Positions 50,715 through 57,250 of a stretch of 57,250 nt of DNA are shown in pieces (within the stretch, counting starts at the first letter, position 1; each line of letters begins with the position of its first letter). Under the pieces are notes generated by a model. The model saw only the letters and a program-made list of their open reading frames with translations. It was not told where the DNA came from and ran no database searches. The stretch is from Acetobacteraceae bacterium. Its GTDB lineage: Bacteria > Pseudomonadota > Alphaproteobacteria > Acetobacterales > Acetobacteraceae. The stretch is from NCBI GenBank assembly GCA_003506895.1, contig DNXO01000073.1:118072-175321 (forward strand), given 5' to 3'. The translations under genes and the position numbers were made by a program.

Positions 50715-50934
50715 CGATCGATCTCCCTGGAACTGCTTCCTTGATCCATTCTCCCGTGACCGCATGCATTACCCCAATATGCCTGCCGCGGCCGTTGAAA
50801 ACCTCGACCTCACCGTGCAAGCTATCCCACGTATAAAGCCGACTCGCCCTATCGCTGGTCCACCGTTGCTGCCCATGGACAAATCCGAGATATTCGAAAC
50901 CGTCCAGAATACAAGGGTGAGGCCGAGCAACCAT
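50707..50934 (-). CDS. Stand-alone colicin-E3-type ribonuclease domain
   Basis: A 75-residue protein consisting of little more than a colicin E3 cytotoxic domain. RLYTWDSLHGEVEVFN and RGRHIGVMHAVTGEWIKEAVPGR match the C-terminal nuclease of colicin E3, which cuts 16S rRNA at the decoding site. The four residues known as catalytic in E3 (Asp510, His513, Glu517, Arg545) correspond to Asp37, His40, Glu44 and Arg71. No receptor-binding or translocation domain is present, so it acts inside the cell, as a toxin of a toxin-antitoxin unit or a regulated RNase. The ATG at 50934 lacks a good Shine-Dalgarno; the frame continues 20 codons upstream without ATG/GTG/TTG. Confidence 0.78.
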   Translation of the reverse strand: MVARPHPCILDGFEYLGFVHGQQRWTSDRASRLYTWDSLHGEVEVFNGRGRHIGVMHAVTGEWIKEAVPGRSIDV

Positions 50935-50939
50935 AAGAA

Positions 50940-50969
50940 CGATTACGCCTTCGTTGAAGGATTCGTCAA
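50940..50969 (-). promoter_or_regulatory. Candidate promoter and operator of the RNase module
   Basis: On the minus strand TTGACG (50969-50964) and TAATCG (50945-50940) are 18 bases apart, and the spacer contains the palindrome CCTTC-GTT-GAAGG (50948-50960 on the plus strand). The -10 lies 5 bases before the ATG at 50934, so transcription would give a nearly leaderless message. An autoregulatory operator is a fair guess, not shown. Confidence 0.35.
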
Positions 50970-51418
50970 CGCATCGGCTAGCCCGGAGCAGTGACTATCA
51001 AATTTGTTCGTAGGGTTCGACGACATATAGCTGAGAAGGGGAGATCAAGGCGATGCCGGCTTGATCAGTAGTCTGCGGTATCCGCCGGATATCGGCCACC
51101 GTTCCTCGGAATCTTTGTGGTGAATGTTATCCCTTAGTTGCCGGTGGCCACGTGCATCGCGATTTGGTCCAAATGTGTCTGGTTTGCAGCGGGTTTGAAC
51201 GCCGGTTATGAAGTGCCTTCGCGCATCGTCATTCGCCCTGGTTCGGCGAACGCGGTTCCTGTCTCGTGTACGGTATCCCCTGTCGTGAATTATCAGTAGC
51301 CCGTGGCCGAAGATGCTGGACTAACTGCTCGCGTTCCAGCACCAGAAAGAGGCAGGGGCTTATCAACCCATCCCCCGGTGACATAAGCAAGTTGCTGACG
51401 CGCTTAATGTTTTCGCGG
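50970..51418. other. Gene-free stretch between the RNase module and rplU
   Basis: About 450 bases without a credible coding frame on either strand. Frames are short and their codon use is unlike the neighbours. I see no tRNA, clear repeat or riboswitch. It may be degraded sequence brought in with the accessory module. Confidence 0.5.
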
Positions 51419-51446
51419 TTGACACCGGCCGAACCATCGCTATAAG
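51419..51446 (+). promoter_or_regulatory. Near-consensus sigma-70 promoter of rplU
   Basis: TTGACA (51419-51424), a 16-base spacer and TATAAG (51441-51446), about 72 bases before the rplU ATG. This is the strongest promoter match seen in the window and suits a ribosomal-protein operon. The leader of roughly 65 bases might hold feedback structure, which I cannot define. Confidence 0.8.
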
Positions 51447-51518
51447 GCGCGCTACCGGCCGCCAGGGCATACGCTCGCCCTTTGCGGCCCGCATTGTTTA
51501 GAACGAAAGTCTGTCACC

Positions 51519-51887
51519 ATGTTCGCTGTCATCCGCACCGGCGGAAAACAGTACCGCGTTACGCCCAACGCGGTCCTGAAAGTCGAAAAACTGGACGCCG
51601 AAGCCGGCGGAACGGTCACATTCAACGACGTGCTTGCCGTGGGCGTCGATGGCAGCCTGACGATCGGCTCGCCGAACGTCGCCGATGCCTCCGTCACCGC
51701 GACCGTGATCGCGCAAGACCGGCTGGACAAGGTCATCATCTTCAAGAAGCGCCGCCGGCAGAACAGCCGCCGCCGCAACGGCCATCGCCAGCACGTCACC
51801 GTGCTGCGCATCGGTGGCATCAATGCCAACGGCCAAACCTACACGGCCCCGGCCGAATCCGAACCCGTCTCGGCAGCGCAGGAGTAA
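51519..51887 (+). CDS. rplU: Ribosomal protein bL21
   Basis: A 122-residue bL21: FAVIRTGGKQYRVTPNAVLKVEKLDAEAG at the start, IAQDRLDKVIIFKKRRRQNSRR in the 23S rRNA-binding loop and RNGHRQHVTVLRIGGI at the end of the core. A tail of about 20 residues (NGQTYTAPAESEPVSAAQE) extends beyond the usual 103-residue length, as in other Alphaproteobacteria. Six bases separate it from rpmA. Large-subunit assembly protein. Confidence 0.98.
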   Translation: MFAVIRTGGKQYRVTPNAVLKVEKLDAEAGGTVTFNDVLAVGVDGSLTIGSPNVADASVTATVIAQDRLDKVIIFKKRRRQNSRRRNGHRQHVTVLRIGGINANGQTYTAPAESEPVSAAQE

Positions 51888-51893
51888 TCCGCA

Positions 51894-52163
51894 ATGGCTC
51901 ATAAAAAAGCAGGCGGCTCGTCCCGCAACGGTCGCGATACCGAAGGCCGCCGCCTCGGCATCAAGAAGTTCGGCGGCGAAAGCGTCATCGCCGGCAACAT
52001 CCTGGTCCGTCAGCGCGGCACCAAGTGGTATCCCGGCACCAATGTCGGCCTCGGCCGCGACCACACCATCTTCGCGCTGGTGGACGGCAAGGTGAAGTTC
52101 ACCCGCCGGTCCGAGGGCAAGGTGCATATCTCCGTTGAGCCGTTGCCGCTGGCTGCTGAGTAG
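51894..52163 (+). CDS. rpmA: Ribosomal protein bL27
   Basis: An 89-residue bL27: AHKKAGGSSRNGRDTEGRRLGIKKFGGE, VRQRGTKWYPGTNVGLGRDHTIFALVDG. The N-terminal AHKKAGG reaches the peptidyl-transferase centre. No N-terminal cleavage extension as in Firmicutes. It is followed by a strong hairpin before obgE. Confidence 0.98.
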   Translation: MAHKKAGGSSRNGRDTEGRRLGIKKFGGESVIAGNILVRQRGTKWYPGTNVGLGRDHTIFALVDGKVKFTRRSEGKVHISVEPLPLAAE

Positions 52164-52186
52164 CATCGACCCTATATAAGTCTGAC

Positions 52187-52222
52187 CGGGGGTCGGTGCA
52201 TGCCGGCCCCCGTTCTGTTTTG
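52187..52222 (+). terminator. Terminator/attenuator between rpmA and obgE
   Basis: CGGGGGTCGG (52187-52196) pairs with CCGGCCCCCG (52203-52212), with one T-G pair, around TGCATG, followed by the T-rich TTCTGTTTTGG. obgE begins 11 bases later, so it is likely leaky: it would lower obgE-proB relative to the ribosomal genes. Confidence 0.75.
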
Positions 52223-52232
52223 GTGACCTATT

Positions 52233-53243
52233 ATGAAATTCCTCGACCAGGCTAAGATCTACCTGCGCTCCGGCGACGGCGGCGACGGCGTGATCGCCTT
52301 CCGTCGGGAGAAATATATCGAATTCGGCGGGCCTGACGGCGGTAACGGCGGCAAGGGCGGCGACATCATCTTTGTCGCCGAACACAACCTGAACACGCTG
52401 ATCGACTTCCGCTACACCCAGCATTTCCGCGCCCCAAAGGGCGGCAACGGCGCCGGTTCCGACAAAACCGGGGCAGGGGCGAACGACGTCGTCATCAAGG
52501 TGCCGCTGGGCACCCAGATCATGGCCGACGACCAGGAAACCCTGCTGGCCGACCTGGATGTCGCGGGCAAGCAGGTGACCCTGCTGCGCGGCGGTGACGG
52601 CGGTTTCGGCAACGCCAACTTCAAGACCTCGACAAACCGAGCACCGCGCAAGGCGACGAAGGGCTGGCCGGGCGAGGAACGCTGGGTCTGGCTGCGGCTG
52701 AAACTGATCGCCGACGCCGGGCTGGTTGGCCTGCCCAATGCCGGCAAATCCACCTTCCTGTCAGTCGTTTCCGCCGCCAAGCCGAAGATCGCCGACTACC
52801 CGTTTACCACGCTGCACCCGCAACTGGGCGTCATCCGCCTGTCGAACAACGAAGAATTCGTGCTCGCCGACATCCCCGGCCTGATCGAGGGCGCGCATGA
52901 AGGTGCCGGCCTGGGCGATCGCTTCCTGGGTCACGTCGAACGCTGTGCGGTTCTGCTGCACCTGATCGACGGCGCGGCCGGCGATGTGGTCAAGGCTTGG
53001 CGGACCGTGCGCGGCGAAATGGAAGCCTACGGCGGCGGTCTGGCCGACAAGCCCGAGATCATCGGCCTGAACAAGGCCGACGCCATGACCCCAAGGGAAA
53101 CCTCCGCCCGTCTCGCGGCCCTTCGCAAGGCGTCCGGCTGTCCGGTTTACCTGCTGTCCGGCGCCACCGGCCAGGGCGTTCCCGAACTGCTGCGTGTGCT
53201 GCAGAACACCATCCATACCGAGAGGCAGGAGCAGGCGGCGTGA
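52233..53243 (+). CDS. obgE: GTPase Obg/CgtA
   Basis: A 336-residue Obg GTPase for 50S assembly and stress control. Residues 1-158 form the glycine-rich Obg fold (RSGDGGDGVIAFRREKYIEFGGPDGG in parts, PLGTQIMADDQETLLADL). The G domain has GLPNAGKSTFL, the switch region ADYPFTTLHPQLG, DIPGLIEGAHEGAGLG and NKAD. The C-terminal Obg-specific tail is short, as in other Alphaproteobacteria. Its TGA overlaps the GTG of proB. Confidence 0.97.
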   Translation: MKFLDQAKIYLRSGDGGDGVIAFRREKYIEFGGPDGGNGGKGGDIIFVAEHNLNTLIDFRYTQHFRAPKGGNGAGSDKTGAGANDVVIKVPLGTQIMADDQETLLADLDVAGKQVTLLRGGDGGFGNANFKTSTNRAPRKATKGWPGEERWVWLRLKLIADAGLVGLPNAGKSTFLSVVSAAKPKIADYPFTTLHPQLGVIRLSNNEEFVLADIPGLIEGAHEGAGLGDRFLGHVERCAVLLHLIDGAAGDVVKAWRTVRGEMEAYGGGLADKPEIIGLNKADAMTPRETSARLAALRKASGCPVYLLSGATGQGVPELLRVLQNTIHTERQEQAA

Positions 53244-54376
53244 GGCTGGCTGGCGACCAAGTAATCCCCACGATCGCCGCCGCCCAGCGGATCGTCATCA
53301 AGATCGGCAGCGCCCTGGTCGTTGACCAGAAGCTGGCGGCCCCGCGCGCCGCGTGGCTGGACAGCGTCGCCGCTGACATCCAGGCCCTGCGCGATCGGGG
53401 CACCGACGTCATCGTCGTCTCCTCCGGCGCCATCGCGCTCGCCCGCCGCACCCTCGGCCTGACCCAGAAGCGCCTGAAACTGGAGGAAAAGCAAGCCGCC
53501 GCCGCCGTCGGTCAGATCCGTCTCGCCCAGGCCTGGGCGCACGCCTTATCCGCCCGCGACCTGACCGCCGCCCAGCTTCTGCTGACGCTCGACGACACCG
53601 AGGATCGGCGTCGCTACCTCAACGCGCGGGAGACGCTGAACACCCTGCTGTCGTTGCGCTGCATCCCGGTGATCAACGAGAACGACACCGTCGCCACCGC
53701 CGAAATCCGTTTCGGCGATAACGACCGCCTCGCGGCCCGCGTCGCCGAGATGGTGCAGGCCGACCAACTGATTCTGCTGTCCGACATCGACGGGCTTTAC
53801 ACCGCCGACCCGCGCAAGGACCCCAACGCCACCCACATTCCGGTCGTCGAAGCCATGACACCCGAGATCGAGGCGATGGGCGGCGAACCGCCCCCCGGCT
53901 ACTCGTCCGGCGGGATGCGGACCAAGCTGGTCGCGGCGCGCATCGCCACCCAGGCCGGCTGTGCCATGGCCATCGCGATCGGCAACGTCGAACGCCCGCT
54001 GCAATCGCTGGAGAACGGTGCCCGCTGCACCTGGTTCCTGCCGGTGCCGGAGGGCCGCACCGCCCGCAAGCGCTGGATCGCCGGCTCCCTGTCCGCCCTT
54101 GGCGTCCTGACGGTCGATGCTGGCGCCGCCAAGGCCCTGGCCAGCGGCCGGTCCCTGCTGCCCGCCGGCATAACGTCCGTCGAGGGCACGTTCGATCGCG
54201 GCGATCCGGTCACCATCGCCGGTCCTGACGGCGTGGCGTTAGGGCGCGGCCTGTCCGCCTATGCCAGCACCGACGCCGAACGCATCGCCGGCCACCGCTC
54301 CGACCAGATCGAGGCGATTCTGGGTTGGCGGGGCAGGGACGAGGTGATCCACCGGGATGACCTGGTGCTGGGCTAA
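53240..54376 (+). CDS. proB: Glutamate 5-kinase
   Basis: A 378-residue enzyme for the first step of proline synthesis (glutamate + ATP to glutamyl-5-phosphate). Amino-acid kinase domain: VIKIGSALVVD, VVSSGAIALARRTLGL, INENDTVATAEIRFGDNDRLAARVAEM, LLSDIDGLYTADPR and GYSSGGMRTKLVAARIA. C-terminal PUA domain from about residue 280 (ALASGRSLLPAGITSVEGTFDRGDPV). GTG start inside a GTGA overlap with obgE; usual obg-proB order. proA is not in the window, so it lies elsewhere or downstream beyond it. Confidence 0.96.
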   Translation: MRLAGDQVIPTIAAAQRIVIKIGSALVVDQKLAAPRAAWLDSVAADIQALRDRGTDVIVVSSGAIALARRTLGLTQKRLKLEEKQAAAAVGQIRLAQAWAHALSARDLTAAQLLLTLDDTEDRRRYLNARETLNTLLSLRCIPVINENDTVATAEIRFGDNDRLAARVAEMVQADQLILLSDIDGLYTADPRKDPNATHIPVVEAMTPEIEAMGGEPPPGYSSGGMRTKLVAARIATQAGCAMAIAIGNVERPLQSLENGARCTWFLPVPEGRTARKRWIAGSLSALGVLTVDAGAAKALASGRSLLPAGITSVEGTFDRGDPVTIAGPDGVALGRGLSAYASTDAERIAGHRSDQIEAILGWRGRDEVIHRDDLVLG

Positions 54377-54937
54377 TCACTTCGCCGGCTTGTATCCGGC
54401 CGGGATCGCAAACAACGCCGCAGGCTGTTTCTCGAACGATATGTTCGTCAGGAACTCAAGGTGGTGAACATTGTGGCCGAACACGCCGTCCTCATACTCC
54501 CGCCGCACCATCACGCCGGTCTTCGTCAGCCAATACGATCCGGCTGCGTCCAGCGCCCCATCGGGGCCGACGGCGTATTTCGTGGTTTCCAGCCCCTCGA
54601 TCCGCTCGGTCTTCAACTTGTGCGCGTTGGTTATCTCAACCGGCCGGGCGACGTACCGGCGGAACAGTTCGTTATCCATCGGCATCACCAGGTAGGTGTG
54701 GTTCACCATCAGCAGGCACTGGCTCTGTGTCGTGAAGTCCAGGATCGTGGAGCTGAACCCGCTGCCGCGATCGATCCGCAGCTTGCCATCCGCATAATGG
54801 ATCGTCTCTTTGCTCTCGAACGCCCCTGCCTGATGCACCGCGGTCGCAGTGAACTCGACGCTTGGCAACACCACATCCCCGGACGCCACGGCCGGCGCCG
54901 AGAGCAAAACAGCAAGCAGGACGAGTAAACGCAACAC
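54377..54937 (-). CDS. Secreted protein with lipoprotein-carrier-like fold (DUF4412-like)
   Basis: A 186-residue protein with a signal peptide (MLRLLVLLAVLLSAPAVASG, cleavage after VAS). The mature part reads like a LolA/DUF4412 beta fold: KETIHYADGKLRIDRGSGFSSTILDF, MVNHTYLVMPMDNELFRRY, GLETTKYAV and LPAALFAIPAGYKPAK-like ending. It is likely periplasmic. It abuts the 3' end of proB tail to tail with no spacer. Function unknown. Confidence 0.72.
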   Translation of the reverse strand: MLRLLVLLAVLLSAPAVASGDVVLPSVEFTATAVHQAGAFESKETIHYADGKLRIDRGSGFSSTILDFTTQSQCLLMVNHTYLVMPMDNELFRRYVARPVEITNAHKLKTERIEGLETTKYAVGPDGALDAAGSYWLTKTGVMVRREYEDGVFGHNVHHLEFLTNISFEKQPAALFAIPAGYKPAK

Positions 54938-55021
54938 CGATACACACCACTTCGCGGAACAGCCGCAAGTTGGCGATAGTCTCGTTGCCCGGTCAATATT
55001 ATCGCGAACTATTGATCCTCG

Positions 55022-56251
55022 CTAAACCCCCGCCAGCTCCAGGACAGCATCCAGCAGTACCTCCGCCCCGCGCGCGATCTGCTCTTTCGTCGAGTATTCC
55101 TTCGGATTATGCGTGATCCCCGCGACACTCGGCACGAACAGCATCGCGCTCGGCACCAACGGCGCCATCAGCACCGAGTCATGGCCGGCCGCCGCGATCA
55201 TATCCCGCGTGGACAACTGGCGGCCCTGGGCCTTGTTCCGCAGCAGCGTTCCCAGGCCGGTATCGAACGTGATCGGCCCGAAGGTGGCATAGGGATCGAC
55301 GTCGATCCGAACCCCTCGGCGAGCCGCGATCTCGGTCATCGCCTGCCGCAGTTGCGCTTCCATCGCCACCGCCACGTCGGCGTCATTATGGCGCACGTCG
55401 CAGTGCAGGCGGGTGATATGCGGAACATTGCCCCTGGCGTTGGGGATGTTCTCGATCCAGCTTGCACTGGCCCGTCCGCCCGGTTCGGCACCCAGACCGA
55501 TCCGTTCGACGGCCAGGATCACCTCGGCCGCGGCCGCCAGGCTGTCGTGACGGCGGTTCATCTCGGTTGGCCCGACATGGCTGGGTTCGCCGGTCACCAC
55601 CAACTGGAAATAACGCGCGTGCATGGTCCCGGTGACGATCCCGATGTCCGCACCGGTCGCTTCCATCACCGGCCCCTGCTCGATATGCAGTTCCAGCCAG
55701 GCGCTCCAGTCACGCGGGGCAGGGTTCAACGGCCCGGCCTGCCCGCTGTCCGCCAAGGCCTGAGCCACCGAGACCCCATTGTCATCGGTGATCGCCAGGG
55801 CCTGGGCGAGCGGGAATTCCCCGGCGGCGACGCGGCTGCCCATCATCGCCGGACGGAAGCGGCTGCCTTCCTCGTTCATCCAGTTCACCAGTTCCAGCGG
55901 CGCCTTGGTGGTCACGCCGGCGTCGTGCAGGGCACGCAGAACCTCCAGCCCAACCAGCACCCCGGCGATGCCATCGAACCGGCCGCCGGTCGGCACCGTA
56001 TCCAGATGGCTGCCGAACGCCACCGCCGAGGCCCCTGCATCCGCCCCCGCTCGGCGTAGGAACATGTTGCCGATGGCGTCCTGCTCATGCCGCAACCCCA
56101 GTTTTTGGCACCATTGCAGGAACAACGCCCGAGCGGCGGTGTCTTCCGGGGTCAGCGCAAGCCGGCAACTGCCGCCTTCGGGCGTGGGCCCGATCGCCGC
56201 GATATCCATGATGGATTGCCACAGGCGGTCGGCGTCGATGGTCGGGGTCAT
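55022..56251 (-). CDS. M20 amidase of the hydantoinase/carbamoylase (AllC-like) family
   Basis: A 409-residue metallo-amidohydrolase. Metal ligands of the family are visible: His and Asp in AFGSHLDTVPTGGRFDGIAG, the Glu pair in NWMNEEGSRF, His in LELHIEQGPVME, and the late His of GITHNPKEYS. Dimerisation segment GEPSHVGPTEMNRRHD is normal. The family hydrolyses N-carbamoyl amino acids, allantoate or ureidoglycine. ATG at 56251 behind AAGGACGCCC; an extension to 56416 runs into the tandem repeat array and is not used. Substrate unresolved. Confidence 0.9.
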   Translation of the reverse strand: MTPTIDADRLWQSIMDIAAIGPTPEGGSCRLALTPEDTAARALFLQWCQKLGLRHEQDAIGNMFLRRAGADAGASAVAFGSHLDTVPTGGRFDGIAGVLVGLEVLRALHDAGVTTKAPLELVNWMNEEGSRFRPAMMGSRVAAGEFPLAQALAITDDNGVSVAQALADSGQAGPLNPAPRDWSAWLELHIEQGPVMEATGADIGIVTGTMHARYFQLVVTGEPSHVGPTEMNRRHDSLAAAAEVILAVERIGLGAEPGGRASASWIENIPNARGNVPHITRLHCDVRHNDADVAVAMEAQLRQAMTEIAARRGVRIDVDPYATFGPITFDTGLGTLLRNKAQGRQLSTRDMIAAAGHDSVLMAPLVPSAMLFVPSVAGITHNPKEYSTKEQIARGAEVLLDAVLELAGV

Positions 56252-56357
56252 GGGCGTCCTTGGTGATGGAGTCCAAGCATCGCCCAATCTTGGGGCGGCG
56301 GTCCAGAGCGTTTGGATATCACGGCGCCAGCGATTGGGTGAACGAGGAATATCAGCC

Positions 56358-56749
56358 CGCCAAAAGCCCCAGTCCAACCCGTCAAGGCGCGCAAAGGCCC
56401 CCGTACAAACCGTCATGGCGGGCGAAGGCCCCAGTCCAAACCGTCAGGGTGGGAAGAAGCCCCCGCCCCAACCCGTCACGGTGGGAAGAAGCCCCAGCCC
56501 CAACCCGTCAGGGTGGGAAGAAGCCCCAGTCCAACCCGTCACGGTGGGAAGAAGCCCCAGCCCCAACCCGTCACGGTGGGAAGAAGCCCCAGTCCAAACC
56601 GTCAGGGTGGGAAGAAGCCCCAGCCCAAAACGTCAGGGTGGGAAGAAGCCCCAGCCCAAAACGTCAGGGTGGGCGAAGGCCCCAGTCCAAACCGCCAAGG
56701 CGGGCGAAAGCCCCCGTACAAACCGTCATGGCGGGCGAAGGCCCGCCAT
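56358..56749. repeat. Tandem array of a degenerate 31/32-bp unit (about 12 copies)
   Basis: From 56381 eleven full units follow head to tail, at 56381, 56412, 56443, 56475, 56507, 56538, 56570, 56601, 56632, 56663 and 56694, with a partial unit before and one after (56725). A typical unit begins GTCAGGGTGGGAAGAAGCCCC and ends CAGTCCAAACC. There are no spacers. The outer units read GGCGGGCGAAGGCCC instead of GGTGGGAAGAAGCCC. The last copy contains a perfect hairpin ATGGCGGGC-GAAG-GCCCGCCAT (56728-56749). Unit length is not a multiple of three, and no frame has a start with ribosome site, so it is non-coding. Confidence 0.9.
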
Positions 56750-56904
56750 CCACGCCTTCATGTGCCCTGACAGAAGGCCCGGCCCAATGACCTCGTGACA
56801 CAAGGCAGCCGAAGGGGGCAACCCTGCAAGGGCCGAGCAAAAAATCCGACGCTCGCCAGTCAGGAACAGAACAAAACCAAGCCACACCACATCGACCCGG
56901 AGCG

Positions 56905-57168
56905 CTATTTAAGCTGGCTGTCCTTGCTGCCCCTGCGGTTGAACCCGATCGTCACCGGACGACGATCCCGCGCCGACTGGCACTGGATGCAGGTCCGAAC
57001 GCCGGGGAGAACACGACGCCGCGCGTCCGGGATTTCGTCGCCACATTCCACGCAATGGGTTTCGCCTTCGCCCGTTGGCATGCGCGCACGCGCTCTGAGG
57101 ACCCCGTCTATGACGGTGTCGTCGATCTGATCCTGCACCGCCCCGTCCGGGGCCCAGCCGCTTGCCAT
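56905..57168 (-). CDS. DksA/TraR-family zinc-finger protein (YbiI-like)
   Basis: An 87-residue protein that resembles E. coli YbiI along its length: MASGWAPDGAVQDQIDDTV at the start, CVECGDEIPDARRRVLPGVRTCIQCQ as C4 zinc finger, and IGFNRRGSKDSQLK at the end. Family members bind RNA polymerase or have unknown roles; YbiI itself is not well defined. Start ATG at 57168 fits YbiI; frame start at 57207 would add 13 residues. The region from 57169 to the window end shows nothing I can assign. Confidence 0.88.
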   Translation of the reverse strand: MASGWAPDGAVQDQIDDTVIDGVLRARARMPTGEGETHCVECGDEIPDARRRVLPGVRTCIQCQSARDRRPVTIGFNRRGSKDSQLK

Positions 57169-57250
57169 TGTCGCTTTCCGGTTGCCTTGGCTCATCGAGG
57201 AATTCACATGGGAATTGCCGCTGCGCGGTAAGCGTCCGGCTAGGGCCGTT

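Noticed and set aside
56358..56749. CRISPR array
   Set aside because: Units of 31-32 bp follow each other directly with no unique spacers, and no cas genes are near.

Overview
The window is GC-rich bacterial chromosome with dense coding, many 1 to 8 bp start/stop overlaps and frequent GTG and TTG starts. Gene content points to an alphaproteobacterium, most likely Rhodospirillales/Acetobacteraceae: SerC of the alphaproteobacterial type followed by SerA, rplU-rpmA-obgE-proB, DUF3297, DUF2934 and an ABC-dependent capsule locus. This placement is inferred from protein style; no rRNA or other strong marker is present.

Layout. 0.1-6.8 kb: a secreted orphan, an MsbA-type exporter, a GT4 glycosyltransferase with its own terminator, an MFS transporter, an FMN 2-hydroxy-acid dehydrogenase and a DUF2934 protein. 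6.8-12.9 kb: an aromatic-acid block: an AAHS-type transporter divergent from a run of HpaB-like monooxygenase, COG0523 GTPase, amidohydrolase and PobA. 12.9-22.8 kb: a capsule export locus. Two leftward genes (GT4, KpsS) face a rightward operon of glycosyltransferase, Wza/KpsD-type lipoprotein, TPR-KpsM fusion, KpsT, KpsE-type protein and sulfotransferase, coupled mostly by 4-nt overlaps. 22.8-35.8 kb: catabolic genes (DOPA-dioxygenase-like, acyl-CoA ligase, thiolase, two alpha/beta hydrolases, aminotransferase, SDR, LVIVD protein, beta-hydroxyacid dehydrogenase, two luciferase-like oxidoreductases), broken by a protease-like protein that lacks a key zinc ligand. 35.8-37.9 kb: a small, lower-GC accessory patch with an IS630 remnant and two orphans. 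37.9-44.4 kb: another luciferase-like oxidoreductase, DUF445, a metal ABC transporter behind a palindrome, and an epimerase/aminotransferase pair.

44.4-49.4 kb: two small orphans, an intact ISAs1-family insertion sequence (45100-46339) whose inverted repeats and 10-bp target duplication can be read directly, then serC and serA separated by a REP-like repeat. 49.4-50.9 kb: a leftward three-gene module of a stand-alone colicin-E3-type ribonuclease domain, a small protein and an ImmA/IrrE peptidase. This is the best candidate here for a little-described system. 51.4-54.4 kb: rplU-rpmA-obgE-proB behind a near-consensus promoter. 54.4 kb to the end: a secreted orphan, an M20 carbamoylase-type amidohydrolase, a 31/32-bp tandem repeat array with no spacers, and a YbiI-like DksA/TraR zinc-finger protein.
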